DNA of 64,000 nucleotides from Heterobilharzia americana. Taxonomy: Eukaryota > Platyhelminthes > Trematoda > Strigeidida > Schistosomatidae. The DNA lies in assembly GCA_944470555.2 (NCBI GenBank), contig OX104128.1, positions 42,577,920 to 42,641,919 of the forward strand. Direction: 5' to 3'. A program made the position numbers and the translations under genes. Below the pieces are notes generated by a model. The model saw nothing but the letters and a program-made list of their open reading frames with translations, made no database searches and was not told the DNA's origin. Shown one piece after another: positions 22,388 through 33,299 of this stretch (the stretch's first letter is position 1; every line of letters begins with the position of its first letter).

Positions 22388-25300
22388 ATGAACATGTCTG
22401 TTACAGAGACTGTCAAATCTATTTCATCAATTATTAAAAGAAATGTCGATCCGACAATGCTTTTTGATAAAGGTAAATAACATATGTGTCTAATGCTGAT
22501 GAAAACAGGTGAATACATGGATGAAGTACTTTGGCAAGTTTTCTGCGTCTTGTATAATACACCGGGAACGAGCTTCAAGAAACTGCATTACATTAAGTTA
22601 CTCATGATAACTGCTAGTCACTTAGGGTTCACGGGGAGTTTCACTCTGAGTAACCTTCGGGATAAAAGAGGACAAAAGAAATGGTTACCTTTCCTTTCTG
22701 CTTTAGTTTCGTGGTTTGAATTCACGGATATGGAAGCTCTTCGGGTAGGTGCAATTCTAATTTGTAGACTCATTTGCTAAGATAATTGATATCGCAAGAG
22801 AGAAAAAAAGAAAGCATACAGAGGTATTTAATCTGTTGGAATCTCGGGAGGGTGATTTGTGGAATTGTCGAGAAGCAGAACAAGAAAGACGTAAAGTGAT
22901 TAGCGATCTTGAAATGAAAGTTTGGAAGCTCAAGTCTTGCTTCACTGAAAAGAATGCAAATATGTCATCTAAAGAAAATTTACTTCAGTTTCTAGTTTCT
23001 TCAGTAGAACAGAAAAAAGAGCAGGTATGTTTCATCACACGATATTTAAAAGCTTGATATTCATCTTTTTCACTCAGTGATAAGATGACTAACCAAGAAT
23101 GGACAAAGTAAACACCTCTAAAATATTGGGTGATAATGCTACACCTAACCGTTTGAAGTTGTGGAAAGCATTTTATTTTAGGAATATGTATAGAAAGATA
23201 ACCGTACACTTAAGTGATCAGTTAATTACTTATATCATTCTCGTCGAACTCTTCATATAAGTAAACTGTTCACTCAGAATATTGAGAATTGGGTAACCAT
23301 GTCGATTTCAAATCAAGTTAATCGTGTGTTTGTATAAATGTTACAAACGTTTGTTCAGCGTTTGAAAGATGGATAAGATTTCATACGGGTTGGTTGTTGT
23401 GCAGTAATGTAAAGGGAATACTTATTTCAATATTCTGTTTGCTACTGTTACACTTCTTATAGATGTTTCGAGACTTTTTGACCACCCCAAAATATTACAG
23501 AGGCGTTTGACTTAGTCACCTTATCGTCCTACCAATGTAAGTTATTGTACAGGAAATGCTCAACCCACAAAAATTCACTAGTGAAAGCAGGTGAAATATT
23601 TCATCCGTATTATGGGTACAGTATGCAATTTTTCGCCCAGAAAGATTTCATTAAAAAGCTTTTTCGTCAACGTTCCATGAGTAGCACCTTTGTCAAAAAT
23701 TTCTCAAAAGGATTTATTTTTAGAACATTAAGTAGGTAAAGCCCGTAATGTGCGTTCCTTATTTGTACGCCAAAATCATCATATCTTTTCTCAGTTTTAT
23801 GTGAGGTGCTTTCAGCACAAAGGGTGTATGGCTTTGGTAGACGCATTAAGCACCTGGCAGGTTTGTGAAATAAAGCCATAGATCTGTTGAAGAGATTTCA
23901 CTACCACCTTGGGTTAATTTTCACCTTAGCGAGCTGACATGAGGTTTGGAAATTGATCGTTGCCCACTGATGACAGATTTCATCCTAGTGTTGACTGTAT
24001 TATGTAAACTAACGATTAGGAGTTGTTCAGCTGCATCGCTTCTATCACCGACTCCGATGACCACCTTAGTAACCACTAAAAGAATTATCTTTCTTCCCTT
24101 CACATAGAAACGCACCTTCCTCATAAAATACATACAAGGTTCTTCAGGCAAAACATTATGCTTTTTTCTAAAACATCAAGAAGACAAATAGTCCAATGGT
24201 AATATGCAATAGTTTCTATCTTTAGGGTCTCACTATAAAGACCACCCTGATAACAACCAAAATGGTCAATCAGGTCAATTCACTGCGTAGAAAAACCTTT
24301 CTAGATAAAATCGAGAAACTTGACTAATCATTTCAAAGGTCGTTAGGGTTGCTCATAGAGTTACTCGTAATTAGGTTATTTGTTGGTTGATTTCTAGCTC
24401 AGACTGATTATTTATGATTGGTCATCATAAATTCATATGCTTGTTAACATTTGTCACCGAAAGCCATTTTACAGTCTGTGTGTTACCGAAAATGTAGATG
24501 TATCGTTCGTTTTCGTGACATAAAAATATGAGAAGACATTTTTATTCCTGAAGGATGTATCCACCAAGTGTTTCTTATTTTGGTAAAGTTTCGTGTAAAA
24601 TTACTACCATCTAAAGTCGGGATTTCCTAATGATATTAATAGTATGGTAAGTGATGTATATTGTTTTTAAGCAAATGGATTTATTTGGAGCAGCGTAGCT
24701 TCAATGTTTTTGTTGAATTAGTCTTTTAAATTGGTGATAAGTTTATTCCTTCATTTCTGCTTGCTACATACCTTTGCTGTCGCTACAACAATTTGGGCTT
24801 CTGATGTCAACCTTCCTTCTGAGTGAATGAAAACCCATTCCCAGTATGTCAACATTGTCAAAGTCAATTTTGTGCTTTCGGTGACAAATGTTAACAAGCA
24901 TATGAATTTATGATGACCAATCATAAATAATCAATCTGAGCTAGAAATCAACCAACAAATAACCTAATTACGAGTAACTCTATGAGCAACCCTAACGACC
25001 TTTGAAATGATTAGTCAAGTTTCTCGATTTTATCTAGAAAGGTTTTTCTACGCAGTGAATTGACCTGATTGACCATTTTGGTTGTTATCAGGGTGGTCTT
25101 TATAGTGAGACCCTAAAGATAGAAACTATTGCATATTACCTACCACTGGACTATTTATTTTCACCATGTTTATGAAGAATCCACTTATTTGGATGTTTGT
25201 GCTCTGTCATACGCAGGGAAAAGTGCTGTGAAATGATGTTTCGTTACTGTAACCCCTTCGTTAAAGCACCCGACCGATTTTTATTCAGCGGTCAATCATC

Positions 25301-28300
25301 GTGCTGCGGTAATAATATAGTTCTGTCCATACACAGCTATCTCATATGGTTATTACGCACACGCTAGGCGTATACAAACATTTATGTTCATTATGTTGGG
25401 ATATATTTCCGTTGTATTGTTTCCGATATTTTTGTAATGTTTGTTCACGTACATTTTTTGTACTGAAAGGTAAACGATGAACTGTTTTATATGCGTGTCT
25501 TTAGAATATCATAAGTGCTTCTTCTTGTTGTCTAGCAATATCGTTCTAACTAACGGTGGTTTTTGGGAAGTATGTCAGGTAGTAGCAGTTATCTAGTTTC
25601 TGTCTGTCTAATTGTAGGTAGTTTGTTTTAGATTCCAGTGGACATTCTAATACCTACCTATCTTAACAGGTTAGCATATTTGCTCATATGTTGTCATGTA
25701 AATTTAAATCACATCTTAATGTTTGTTTGGTTTTGTCGAAAAAACTGCATGTATTGACTCTAGTTAAGTCGGATTAACTCTTATTGCCTAGCTGTGAATA
25801 GTCGAATTAAGTTAAAACGCATTAATAATCAATATTTTCCCTTTATCTTCCCCCCTTTGATATCAGAAAGAATCTTTACAAAATCGACTTCAAGCTTTGA
25901 GCAAAGATTATGAAAATTTGCAGTCACTTCAACTAGATAATTGTGAAATGCTACCTGAATCAATAAAAGAAGTGAAAAGTCAACTTGATGCAGTTGAATC
26001 AGACATGTATATGATCTATGAAGCTTTCAACGGTATTGTGGATCGTATCACAACATTTCAAAACTATGAATATTTACTTAACTCAGAACTGAGACCGGCA
26101 ATTGATCAAGTGTATAACCTTATGGATAAATTAGTGGCATTTAGTAAAGAGGAGAAAGTAAGATGCTGTGAAGTAATTTATTTCTATTCAATTCAAAAAC
26201 TTCAAAGATGTATTTAAAACGATCAGATTGGGGAATAGTTAGTGTTTGTTCCTAGGAATCTAGTTGTATATTGATTTGACGATTTATAACTTCTTGCTTG
26301 GTTATCAGTTACCTTATTTTGGGAGGTACTTGCTTATTTTTCAGACATGCGAATATTAAGAGTTAGTATTCAACTTGTTTGTCTTCATTTTCATGCGAGG
26401 TTTCATGAACTATGTTTCTGGATATCATCCTGTCACGTTGATGAACCGTTCAAATGTTAAAGTGAACCAGAAATGGGACAGCGGAGTGAGATACTTAAAA
26501 TCGTAGTCTAGTTATGAGACATCAGTCTACAATGTTACATTTGTTTTTAACTAGTTGTCTACAAAAATTACACGTTGAAATGATGTAAAAGTGTAGCTCC
26601 GGCTGAGAATGACAATGGTGTTTGCTTATCTCTGAGCTTGACCAAGTTCGGTGATGAATAGTCCACAGCAAAATACCAAAGCTCAGAAAACATGGAACCA
26701 TTACCATTATACCCTTGTTACTGAAAGACGCATTTACACAAATCTGGTTATGATGTTGTGATTAAACTGTTCTAGTATAAAAGAACTGAACTGAGCGATT
26801 TGATAAAACTATATTTCTCGCTGGTTGTGAGCAATTTCGTAGTTAGTTTTTTTCCATGTACTCATTGTCTATGTAGGTCTACCAAAATATTCGCCATTCG
26901 GAAAATAAGTTACCAAGTAACTCATGTAGAAATATGTGGCTTTTTCTCGCTTATGTTTTAGTTATAAAAACACAGACTTTGTACTAGTGGTAGTAGTAGT
27001 AGTAGTGGTGTAGATTGTCAGACACTTTGGTGCTGCATCAGTAGTTCTGTGATGGGTAACGCTGCACTTTTCCCACGGAACATATCGTTTTCTTATTCAA
27101 CTGTCCTTTTTAGGAACACCAAGCTGTGGTTGATGTCCTAACTGCAAACTTGAAGAATATGGAAGCTTCGTTAGATGAAAATAAACAACAATTGGTCGAA
27201 TATGGATCACAGTTAATGCGAAAAAAAGTATTACTAAATACCAAGAAAAAGGTAAGTCATGCGTCAATTATGTATGTAATATTTCCTACCTAGAGAATTC
27301 TCAATCTACGTCAAGTAATCAAATAACACAATCTTGGATGAAGATGCTGATAAAATACAGGATCTTCGGAACTCTTTGGTGAAGATTCTGAGGTTGTTCG
27401 GCACATGTTTCACACCTATCCAACGTAAGATGATATTGTAGGGCTGGTCTACAATGCTGCTCAGTTTAATGATAGAGAGTGAAATGGTTGTGTGTTGATC
27501 ACTATTCATTTGGACGTTGCATCAGCTTTAGGGAATTGAGTGCTGAAGAAATCTCCACACTCGCAAAAGGCTTGTTTAGTATCTATTTAGTTAAATCACC
27601 TTTAGCAGCATATTGAAACAGCTGGTGGCACTGCACCGTAAACTGTTCTCTCCTGTTCCATATCCGTGACTTATTACTTTCGAAAACTGAAGATAATGTG
27701 TGGGATAGGTTACAGACATTTGATCACAGTTGTCTTCGGAATGCTGTCAGTTTGTAGTAGTTGAACTAATACGTGATCAACTTTGGGATTAAGTGCATAG
27801 TTTATTCGTTAGGGTTCGGAACCTACCGAGGTTTGGACAGCCAGGTAATATCACTAGCCCTCACAATAGGTGTTGTTCATTGCCTGCTGTACGAATGTAC
27901 ACAAGGTTCCTCCCTCTTTCTGTCTCACGACCGACTTGATTGGGACGTGTTGCCCATTTTAACCCGCAATTTACTGCAACATATAATGTTAGCTGAAAAA
28001 AGATTTGAGTTTGAAATTAACGATAGCTTTATTATATGGTACCAGTCTGTGGAGTCACTGACTGTCGGTTTGAGCAGTATAGAATACTGTGCTATAGGTT
28101 ATGCCATTGAGGTTTTCTATATTTCGATAACGTATTTACGCAATACGTTCCGAACAATCTGATCACATATTTACTTGTCAAGTTGATTTACATATGAAAA
28201 TGAAAGGCCAAATATAGTGAATATAAAAAGGTTGTGATAGTATTCTTGGAAATATAATCAGATGAGGATTACCAAAGTAAATTAAGGAAAACAACAAATT

Positions 28301-31300
28301 GTTTTTGTGCACACAACGGGGGCTTAAGTTTCCGAATGGCTAAGGCTTCGGCAAATTTCAGTATGCGCCCCTGACTGTTCCTATATAATATCTTAAATTC
28401 TGTTTCGTATTAAACCGTATGATTCATTTCGATGATATATTTTGCTATAAATGAAGACGGATGTCTGTCACATGTACTTGTCAAAGTTTGTGTTAAACTG
28501 TTTTTCAAATGTATTGCGCAAATACATCACATTTTCCAGGTAATCTTCGTCTTCTAATAACGTTATCAAAATATATTAAAGGGACTAATTGTTTCAAGTT
28601 TTCTATATTATGGAAACCCTCAGCAACATAGACCAAAGTAGATCTTGGTGATACAGACATATCAACTCTTTCTAATTTTCGAAATGCTAACCATTCTATC
28701 TGTGCATATGTTCTCATTCTCTTCCTTTTTATGCTCTTTATCGTTTTATTTAACCTTGTGTTTATTAGTGTTTTGTCACTAAGTTGTTTCAAAACTGACA
28801 GGTTGGTCCGTTGCTTTATTGTCAGGTTCTGTTTTTTTATTTGCCTCTTTTTGATATTTGATATGGACATACCTCTGAGTTTAGCGTAGATTTTTACGTA
28901 ATTCTAAGGTTTATTGTTAAGCCGAGGTATTAGTTGTTCTTATACGTGGTTTTGGAAATTGTTTGTCCTAAGCTGTGAAATAATGCAGTGGTCAGTTGAC
29001 ACAAATGTACTTGTGGTTGATTATACTTTAATGATTCCGTGAAAGAATTGTGGTAGCATATCACCACTGGGATTATGGACTCATTACTTTCAGACACATC
29101 TTCGCCTGGTAAATGTGTATTATCTTTCATATATTCACCTTTATTGTTTTTTTTCCTGTTTAGGCCCGTGAAGCTGACGCTGTTAAAAAAGCTGAGGAAA
29201 GCGATTCATTTGTGCGTGAGCGGCAATTTTTGAGAGCACGATTATGTGAAATTAAACGAAATAGCTCGGCCACCCTTGAACAAGAGAATTTAGAACAGCG
29301 GCAACTTGAAGCAGTAGGTTTAAACTTGTGCTCTAAAGTGTAAACTGTCTTCATCATTGCACAGCCGCTTGTTTACAGCTTTTACTGCAGTGTTGCTTGA
29401 CAGAATTTTGATAGCTTCAAAAATCAGACCTATGAGATCTGACTCTATCTTTTGAGTCGATAAAATTCTGTACAACGATGTCATCTGTACATGTAGGTCG
29501 TGTTTAGAGTTCGGATACAAGTTTGATGATGATCAGTTAGCCACTTGTTTTGTGTAATGGTTAGTCTTGTCACCTGGCTACCAAATCGCTTGCAGGTGGA
29601 ATGGGACTGATAATCGTGGTCGACTGTTTGAGGGTCAAACACGCAGACCAATTACCCACAGCTGCAATCTGGTTGTGAATGCATAGTTACCGCGTCATTT
29701 GCTTGTCTTCATTATTTACTTGACAGTTAAGTGACCCTTCCATCTTAGATCGATCACTTGTACAAGTCCAACTTCTTGTTTTTCTTAGAAAAGAGTTGCT
29801 ACAATTAATGGGATAGTAGTAATGTAGAGGTGTTACAATAATTGATATTTGGTCAGTAAACACAGATTATCATAGTTGGACTTCTTGTTGTAAATCGTGG
29901 ATTGCGAGTTCGAAGTGCACTATAAACAAATCCTACTTCATGGACCATGGCATATAATGTAATAAAAGTGGGAAGATTCATACATAGATTCATCGGAAAG
30001 ACACATAAAATGGACTTTATTCATTCTTCAACAGGTTTTACCCTATCAGCTGCAAAAAAATGTCTGGTAAGAACTCTTTTCAACTGTACACGTAAGCTGA
30101 GCTCTGAAAAGCGAATTGAGGGAAAATTGACTTTTGTCGAACAACACTGCCTGCGCAAAAATGGTTATGCACAAAGCTTAATTGGTAAGTACGGTAGGAC
30201 AAAACAGAAAAGGATCAATTGCAGTACGATTGCGAAGAAGTCCGTCTTTCTTCCTCTTGCCCTCATACGGGATGAAATCATCACAAGGGATGAACCATAC
30301 ATTGAGTGCTGGACTGAAGAAGGCCTATCCAACCTCCAAGATAGTTTATGTGTACTAGACTGCTCATTGAGGGCAATCCAAAGTGGTCAAGTAGTGAACT
30401 CTTGTTACCTCGAACTGTATCTACCGATCCACATGTACGTGCCAAAGTACATAACTCGGGAAAACAGAAAAAAGGGTTCTCGTTCACACTTTTAAACACA
30501 TCTTATAAGTCCACAGTGTTCAAACAGTGCAGTCGCTTAGCATTTTATTGATACCGAACAAAATGTTGACTTATACCATAGTTGCGTATGAAGCTCATGA
30601 TATTGGTATAATGTGTTATTTGCTAGGCTTCAGAAATTAGCAGCAGTTGTTATAACTATATCGTTGCTAATTTATTTGATTGTGGCTAGCAGAGGAACTC
30701 AGGACGCTCGTTTCGCCCTATTTTGGACTCGTCAGTTGGATGTGCCCACACCCCATTGAGTGGTGTTGTTCCCACTAAGACAGGAACCGCGTACCCGTCA
30801 CGTCGAACGCCAAGGCGTTATCCACTAGACCACTAAGGCATGATAGACATCTCTTGTACAATGGGTATTCGTTATTACTGTCTACTGATATGCTTATAGT
30901 TCTCCATTGTTTTACTGGATCGAATTTTTCAGTGGCCTAGTGGATAATGCCTTGGCTTTTGAAACCATAAGGAGGAGGTTTGAGTCTCAGTGAGGATAAC
31001 ACCACTCACTGGGTTGCAGGTACATCCAGCTGACGAGTCCCAAGTGGGACGAAACGAGCGTCCTGGATTCCTCTGCTAGTCAAGACCAATTAAATTACCA
31101 TAATTAACATTCAGGCGATGTCAAAGCATCCGCATAGGAGCCCATCTGCCAATAGAGGTCCAACTATTTGATTCAGTAAAACAACGAAGAATCACAAGCA
31201 TATCAATAAGTAGTGATAACTGTGTATATTTATGTATAACTATATTAAAAGAATAACTTCCTTGGCTTTTGTAACTTCGTGAACTTATTTTTCAGGACTA

Positions 31301-33291
31301 TATGAAAAGAGTTGCATGCATGTTTTTCAGTACTAAGATTTAAATACTGACTGACATATTTCGTCATGTGTAGTGATTTATATTTCGTTTGCAGTAAACA
31401 CCACTGTTGAGCAGGGCTATTCACTTGAAGTTATCATTCAATAATTGTGTTCTAATTATACTTGTGATCAGCTAGTAAGCTTTCTATTGAAGGCGGTTAA
31501 CTGCATTATCCATCTTAATAATGTTGCGCAAATAGATTTCTTCATTTCCCTCAGAACTTTATTGCTTCATGAGGTAAATAAAAAGTGAATATTTTAGGGT
31601 TTGTGGGGATTTAGAGATATTCCAAGTTGGTATTCATTGTAGACTGATGTCAGTTGAAGGAACAATGGAAACGTGAGATCACTGGACAGCTGTTTCGTCC
31701 TAGTATGGAATTATTCAAGATTGCGCACCCGCGACCTTCAGGTTCCGTGGCCAGCACGTTACCATTGAGCCACTGAGTCGGAATCCAATGGTGCATATTT
31801 CCAGCTTTTGTCAGCTCACGACATAGCACGACCACCACCAAATGTCATCGTTGAGTGTTTGTCCTCACGGCCACGGCTATGTCGTGAACTGAAAAAGTTG
31901 GAAATATGCACCATTGGGTTCCGACTCACTGGCTCAATGGTAACGTGCTTGCCACGGAACCTGAAGACCGCGGGGTCGTGGGTGCGCACTGCTGAAGAGT
32001 CTCATCACTGGGATAAAACAGCTGTCCAGTGATCCCAGGTTTCCATTGTTCCTCCAACTGACAGTAGTCTACTATGAATAAGTGTTATGTTGCCATGTAT
32101 TTAAGCTTGTATAAGTGATTGCCTAGTTCTTTCTTTCACGCATACAATTCGTTGTAGTTAGATAATGGTATGGTTTTCTACTGTTAAACTTTTCTAAACA
32201 TCATATCAATTAGTATTTTCTTCAAATCAGTCGACTTTGACTCTGGGTACGTCTAGCTGTTTGCCAATAGCCCCAATCTTCTCATGAAAATCAATATCCT
32301 ATTTGCATGCCGGAGTACTCGACTCCCTCGTTTCTAAGTGGAAACGTGAGCTTATTATTTGCTTCATCGTAACTTGCATCACCTGTATATTAAATTTGTT
32401 ATGTGGTGCAGCGTATTCCTGTGGCTGAATGCCAAGTTTTAGGTATTAGAGCGGTAAGCGCCGAGAAACAGTTTCGCTAGTAGTCCCATATGTTGTAACC
32501 ACTATCTCAATTCTGTATCCCTCATAATATGGACCGTGAGTATAGCAGAATAACTAAAGATTCCTATTGCAGTCAACCAAAAATGTCATACCTCACAGAG
32601 ACACAAATTTAGTTTAGTTATTCAGTTAATCTGAGTAAAATTTTATCTTATCACACGTTTGGTTGATTTCATAGGATATTTGATTCAGCACGTTATTAGC
32701 TATAACCCTCACTTTTTAGTAAGTTCGACAGAAAGTAAAGCTTGTCAACACTGGCAATTTATTGACTGCTGTTTAACGTGTGCTAGATGGAATTCTCAAA
32801 CGCGAAGAATGCTGTAGTGCTGTTAATTTTCGAATAAAAAGCTCGACTAGTATTTCGATACTTGATCAGTTAGTGGTAAATAAGGTGGATTCCGTGCATA
32901 CTTACTTTCATCTGTGCCTAATATTTGCTGATTCTCATACTCAGGCGTGGTACACTTTGTTGCATACTTACCCAAGATGGGTTAGCAGAAAAGTTAATTT
33001 TTAATAAGCTAATTGGTGTGACGATAATCATTGTTTAAAAAATAATTCAATTGTTCATTACATTTTACGTTCCAGAGAAGAAGTGTGGTTTATCGAAACT
33101 AATAAATCTATTTATAACAAACAACCTTTCACATTTCGAACTATTTTATTTTTACCTTGTAGGTTTCGAAAAACCGAGTTTATCTTGAAGAGCTAAACAA
33201 ATCTCTACTTCAATTATATCAGCTGGTAGTTCAGGTCCGTTCTTCACAATGAAAATCATCATCAACTCTACAACTAACTGTACAGCATAAT
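22388..33291 (+). CDS. nuf2: Nuf2-like kinetochore protein, seven coding exons, 423 residues
   Basis: Exons: 22388-22472, 22509-22744, 22782-23024, 25867-26157, 27114-27251, 29164-29313, 33163-33291. All six introns have GT...AG ends, and the reading phase is kept at each join (phase 1 at the first, phase 0 at the others). Introns 1 and 2 are only 36 and 37 bp. The product fits Nuf2, the Ndc80-complex subunit that binds microtubules at kinetochores. Residues 1-110 resemble its calponin-homology-like head: VTETVKSISSIIKR, EVLWQVFCVLYNT, and a closing KKWLPFLSALVSWFEF, the counterpart of the FLSGIINFIHF block. The rest is charged and coiled-coil-like, with a LPESIKEVKSQLDAVE segment in exon 4. 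Length agrees with the family (about 440-465). A polypyrimidine tract and AG end at 22385, three bases before the ATG, so a 5' untranslated exon or a spliced-leader acceptor is likely. The last exon's final 19 residues are less sure. Remote similarity, read by eye. Confidence 0.7.
24186..25156. mobile_element. Inverted-repeat element (MITE or foldback-like) in nuf2 intron 3
   Basis: Left arm 24186-24464 and right arm 24874-25156 are reverse complements over about 280 bp with very few differences; the right arm has a small insertion (tagg) near its outer end. The outer ends read aaatagtcca and tggactattt, and the inner ends ttgtcaccgaaagc and gctttcggtgacaa. The 409-bp centre has no ORF. This is the form of a non-autonomous DNA transposon. 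A target-site duplication is not evident beside the ends. It lies between exons 3 and 4 of the nuf2-like gene, so the pre-mRNA could fold into a 280-bp hairpin. Confidence 0.85.
26988..27012 (+). repeat. Short GTA/GTG trinucleotide repeat
   Basis: A run of gta units (about six to eight, some changed to gtg) in nuf2 intron 4, about 100 bp before exon 5. Confidence 0.8.
27320..27760 (+). mobile_element. Non-LTR RT fragment in nuf2 intron 5
   Basis: The order of landmarks follows 20235-20480: a degenerate ...GATGCTGATAAAATACAGGATCT stretch (compare gctgacaaaatgcagggtct), then a ggctggtct block (DWSA region), gagagtgaaatggt (GSEVVE region), and near 27730 the TFDHSCLRNAV text that belongs to the RT C-terminus. 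It is a short 5'-truncated and heavily mutated copy of the family at 17870-20905. Confidence 0.65.
28505..28900 (-). CDS. Antisense ORF of about 132 codons in nuf2 intron 5, function unknown
   Basis: The ATG-to-stop frame is 121 residues (28870-28505), and it is open for a further 11 codons upstream. The product is strongly basic (many K and R in the first 65 residues, with IKSIKRKRMR) and ends with a less charged segment, LVPLIYFDNVIRRRRLPG. It overlaps no repeat that I recognised. A candidate splice acceptor (ctaaactcag) stands just before the ATG on the minus strand. It could be an exon of a nested antisense gene, a retrocopy, or chance in AT-rich DNA. I do not recognise the family. Confidence 0.3.
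   Translation of the reverse strand, partial: YVKIYAKLRGMSISNIKKRQIKKQNLTIKQRTNLSVLKQLSDKTLINTRLNKTIKSIKRKRMRTYAQIEWLAFRKLERVDMSVSPRSTLVYVAEGFHNIENLKQLVPLIYFDNVIRRRRLPGKCDVFAQYI
29540..29700 (+). repeat. tRNA-like repeat relic in nuf2 intron 6
   Basis: A gtaatggttagtcttgtcacc segment and a later tttgagggtcaaac segment are spaced like the A and B boxes of a tRNA-derived repeat, but both are degraded. Weak evidence. Confidence 0.3.
29960..30545 (+). mobile_element. Penelope-like element fragment in nuf2 intron 6
   Basis: The frame 29947-30495 contains GFTLSAAKKCLVRTLFNCTRKLSSEKR and then EQHCLRKNGYAQSLIGKYG, followed by KKSVFLPLALIRDEI. This is the order seen downstream of the RT in Penelope-like elements: V-x-x-L-x-x-R-A-x-x-L-S-S, x-L-x-x-N-G-Y-P-x-x-F/L-I, then P-x-x-x. 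The overlapping frame from 30348 (GNPKWSSSELLL) looks like the later part of the GIY-YIG endonuclease region after a frameshift. The RT core itself is missing, so it is a truncated copy. It is on the same strand as nuf2. Confidence 0.6.
30684..30845 (-). mobile_element. Sm-alpha-like SINE, minus-strand copy of a head-to-head pair
   Basis: Reading the minus strand, an A-box-like tggtctagtggataacgcc near 30828-30810 is followed by a B-box region and a hammerhead ribozyme domain that ends near 30690. It lies head to head with the copy at 30928-31083, 80 bp away. The SINE family is tRNA-derived and transcribed by RNA polymerase III in schistosomes. Confidence 0.8.
30697..30742 (-). ncRNA. Hammerhead ribozyme, weakened copy
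   Basis: On the minus strand the core is complete: CTGACGA (30735-30729), GAAAC (30714-30710) and the GTC cleavage triplet (30705-30703). Stem II is imperfect, and stem I is damaged (ATCCAA against CTGAGT instead of CTGGAT). Self-cleavage would be reduced or lost. Confidence 0.75.
30928..31083 (+). mobile_element. Sm-alpha-like SINE, plus-strand copy
   Basis: Starts with an A box (tggcctagtggataatgcc, 30933-30951), then a B box (ggtttgagtctc near 30978), a short tail with caccactcact, and a hammerhead ribozyme (31024-31068), ending ctctgctag. A compact, well-kept tRNA-derived SINE of about 155 bp. Confidence 0.85.
31024..31068 (+). ncRNA. Hammerhead ribozyme, intact core
   Basis: Stem I pairs atccag (31024-31029) with ctggat (31063-31068). 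The catalytic core has ctgacga (31030-31036) and gaaac (31051-31055). Stem II pairs gtccc (31037-31041) with gggac (31046-31050) around an aagt loop. Cleavage is expected after the gtc at 31060-31062. Stem III is very short, as in the natural schistosome SINE ribozymes. All conserved core bases are present, so this copy could be active. It lies in nuf2 intron 6 in the sense direction, so the nuf2 pre-mRNA carries it. Confidence 0.9.
31631..32080. repeat. Palindromic pair of tRNA-like SINEs (family 2)
   Basis: A minus-strand copy (31631-31845) and a plus-strand copy (31870-32080) meet head to head, with the centre near 31855. The plus copy has an A box, tggctcaatggtaacgtgc (31930-31948), a degraded B box in the aagaccgcggggtcgtgg region, and a 3' part with gctgtccagtgatcccagg. 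The two arms are about 80-85% alike by eye. The same family occurs at about 42715, 47030-47760, 49285-49975, 53755 and 59540. Confidence 0.8.
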
Positions 33292-33299
33292 CATCAGCC

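Noticed and set aside
27773..28162. 129-codon ORF in nuf2 intron 5
   Set aside because: Part of it matches a dispersed repeat seen inverted near 43276, and there is no domain.
31930..31990. tRNA-like A and B boxes in many repeats (also at 30933, 37003, 47222, 54467)
   Set aside because: They lack a complete cloverleaf and are embedded in dispersed SINE copies, so they are not tRNA genes.
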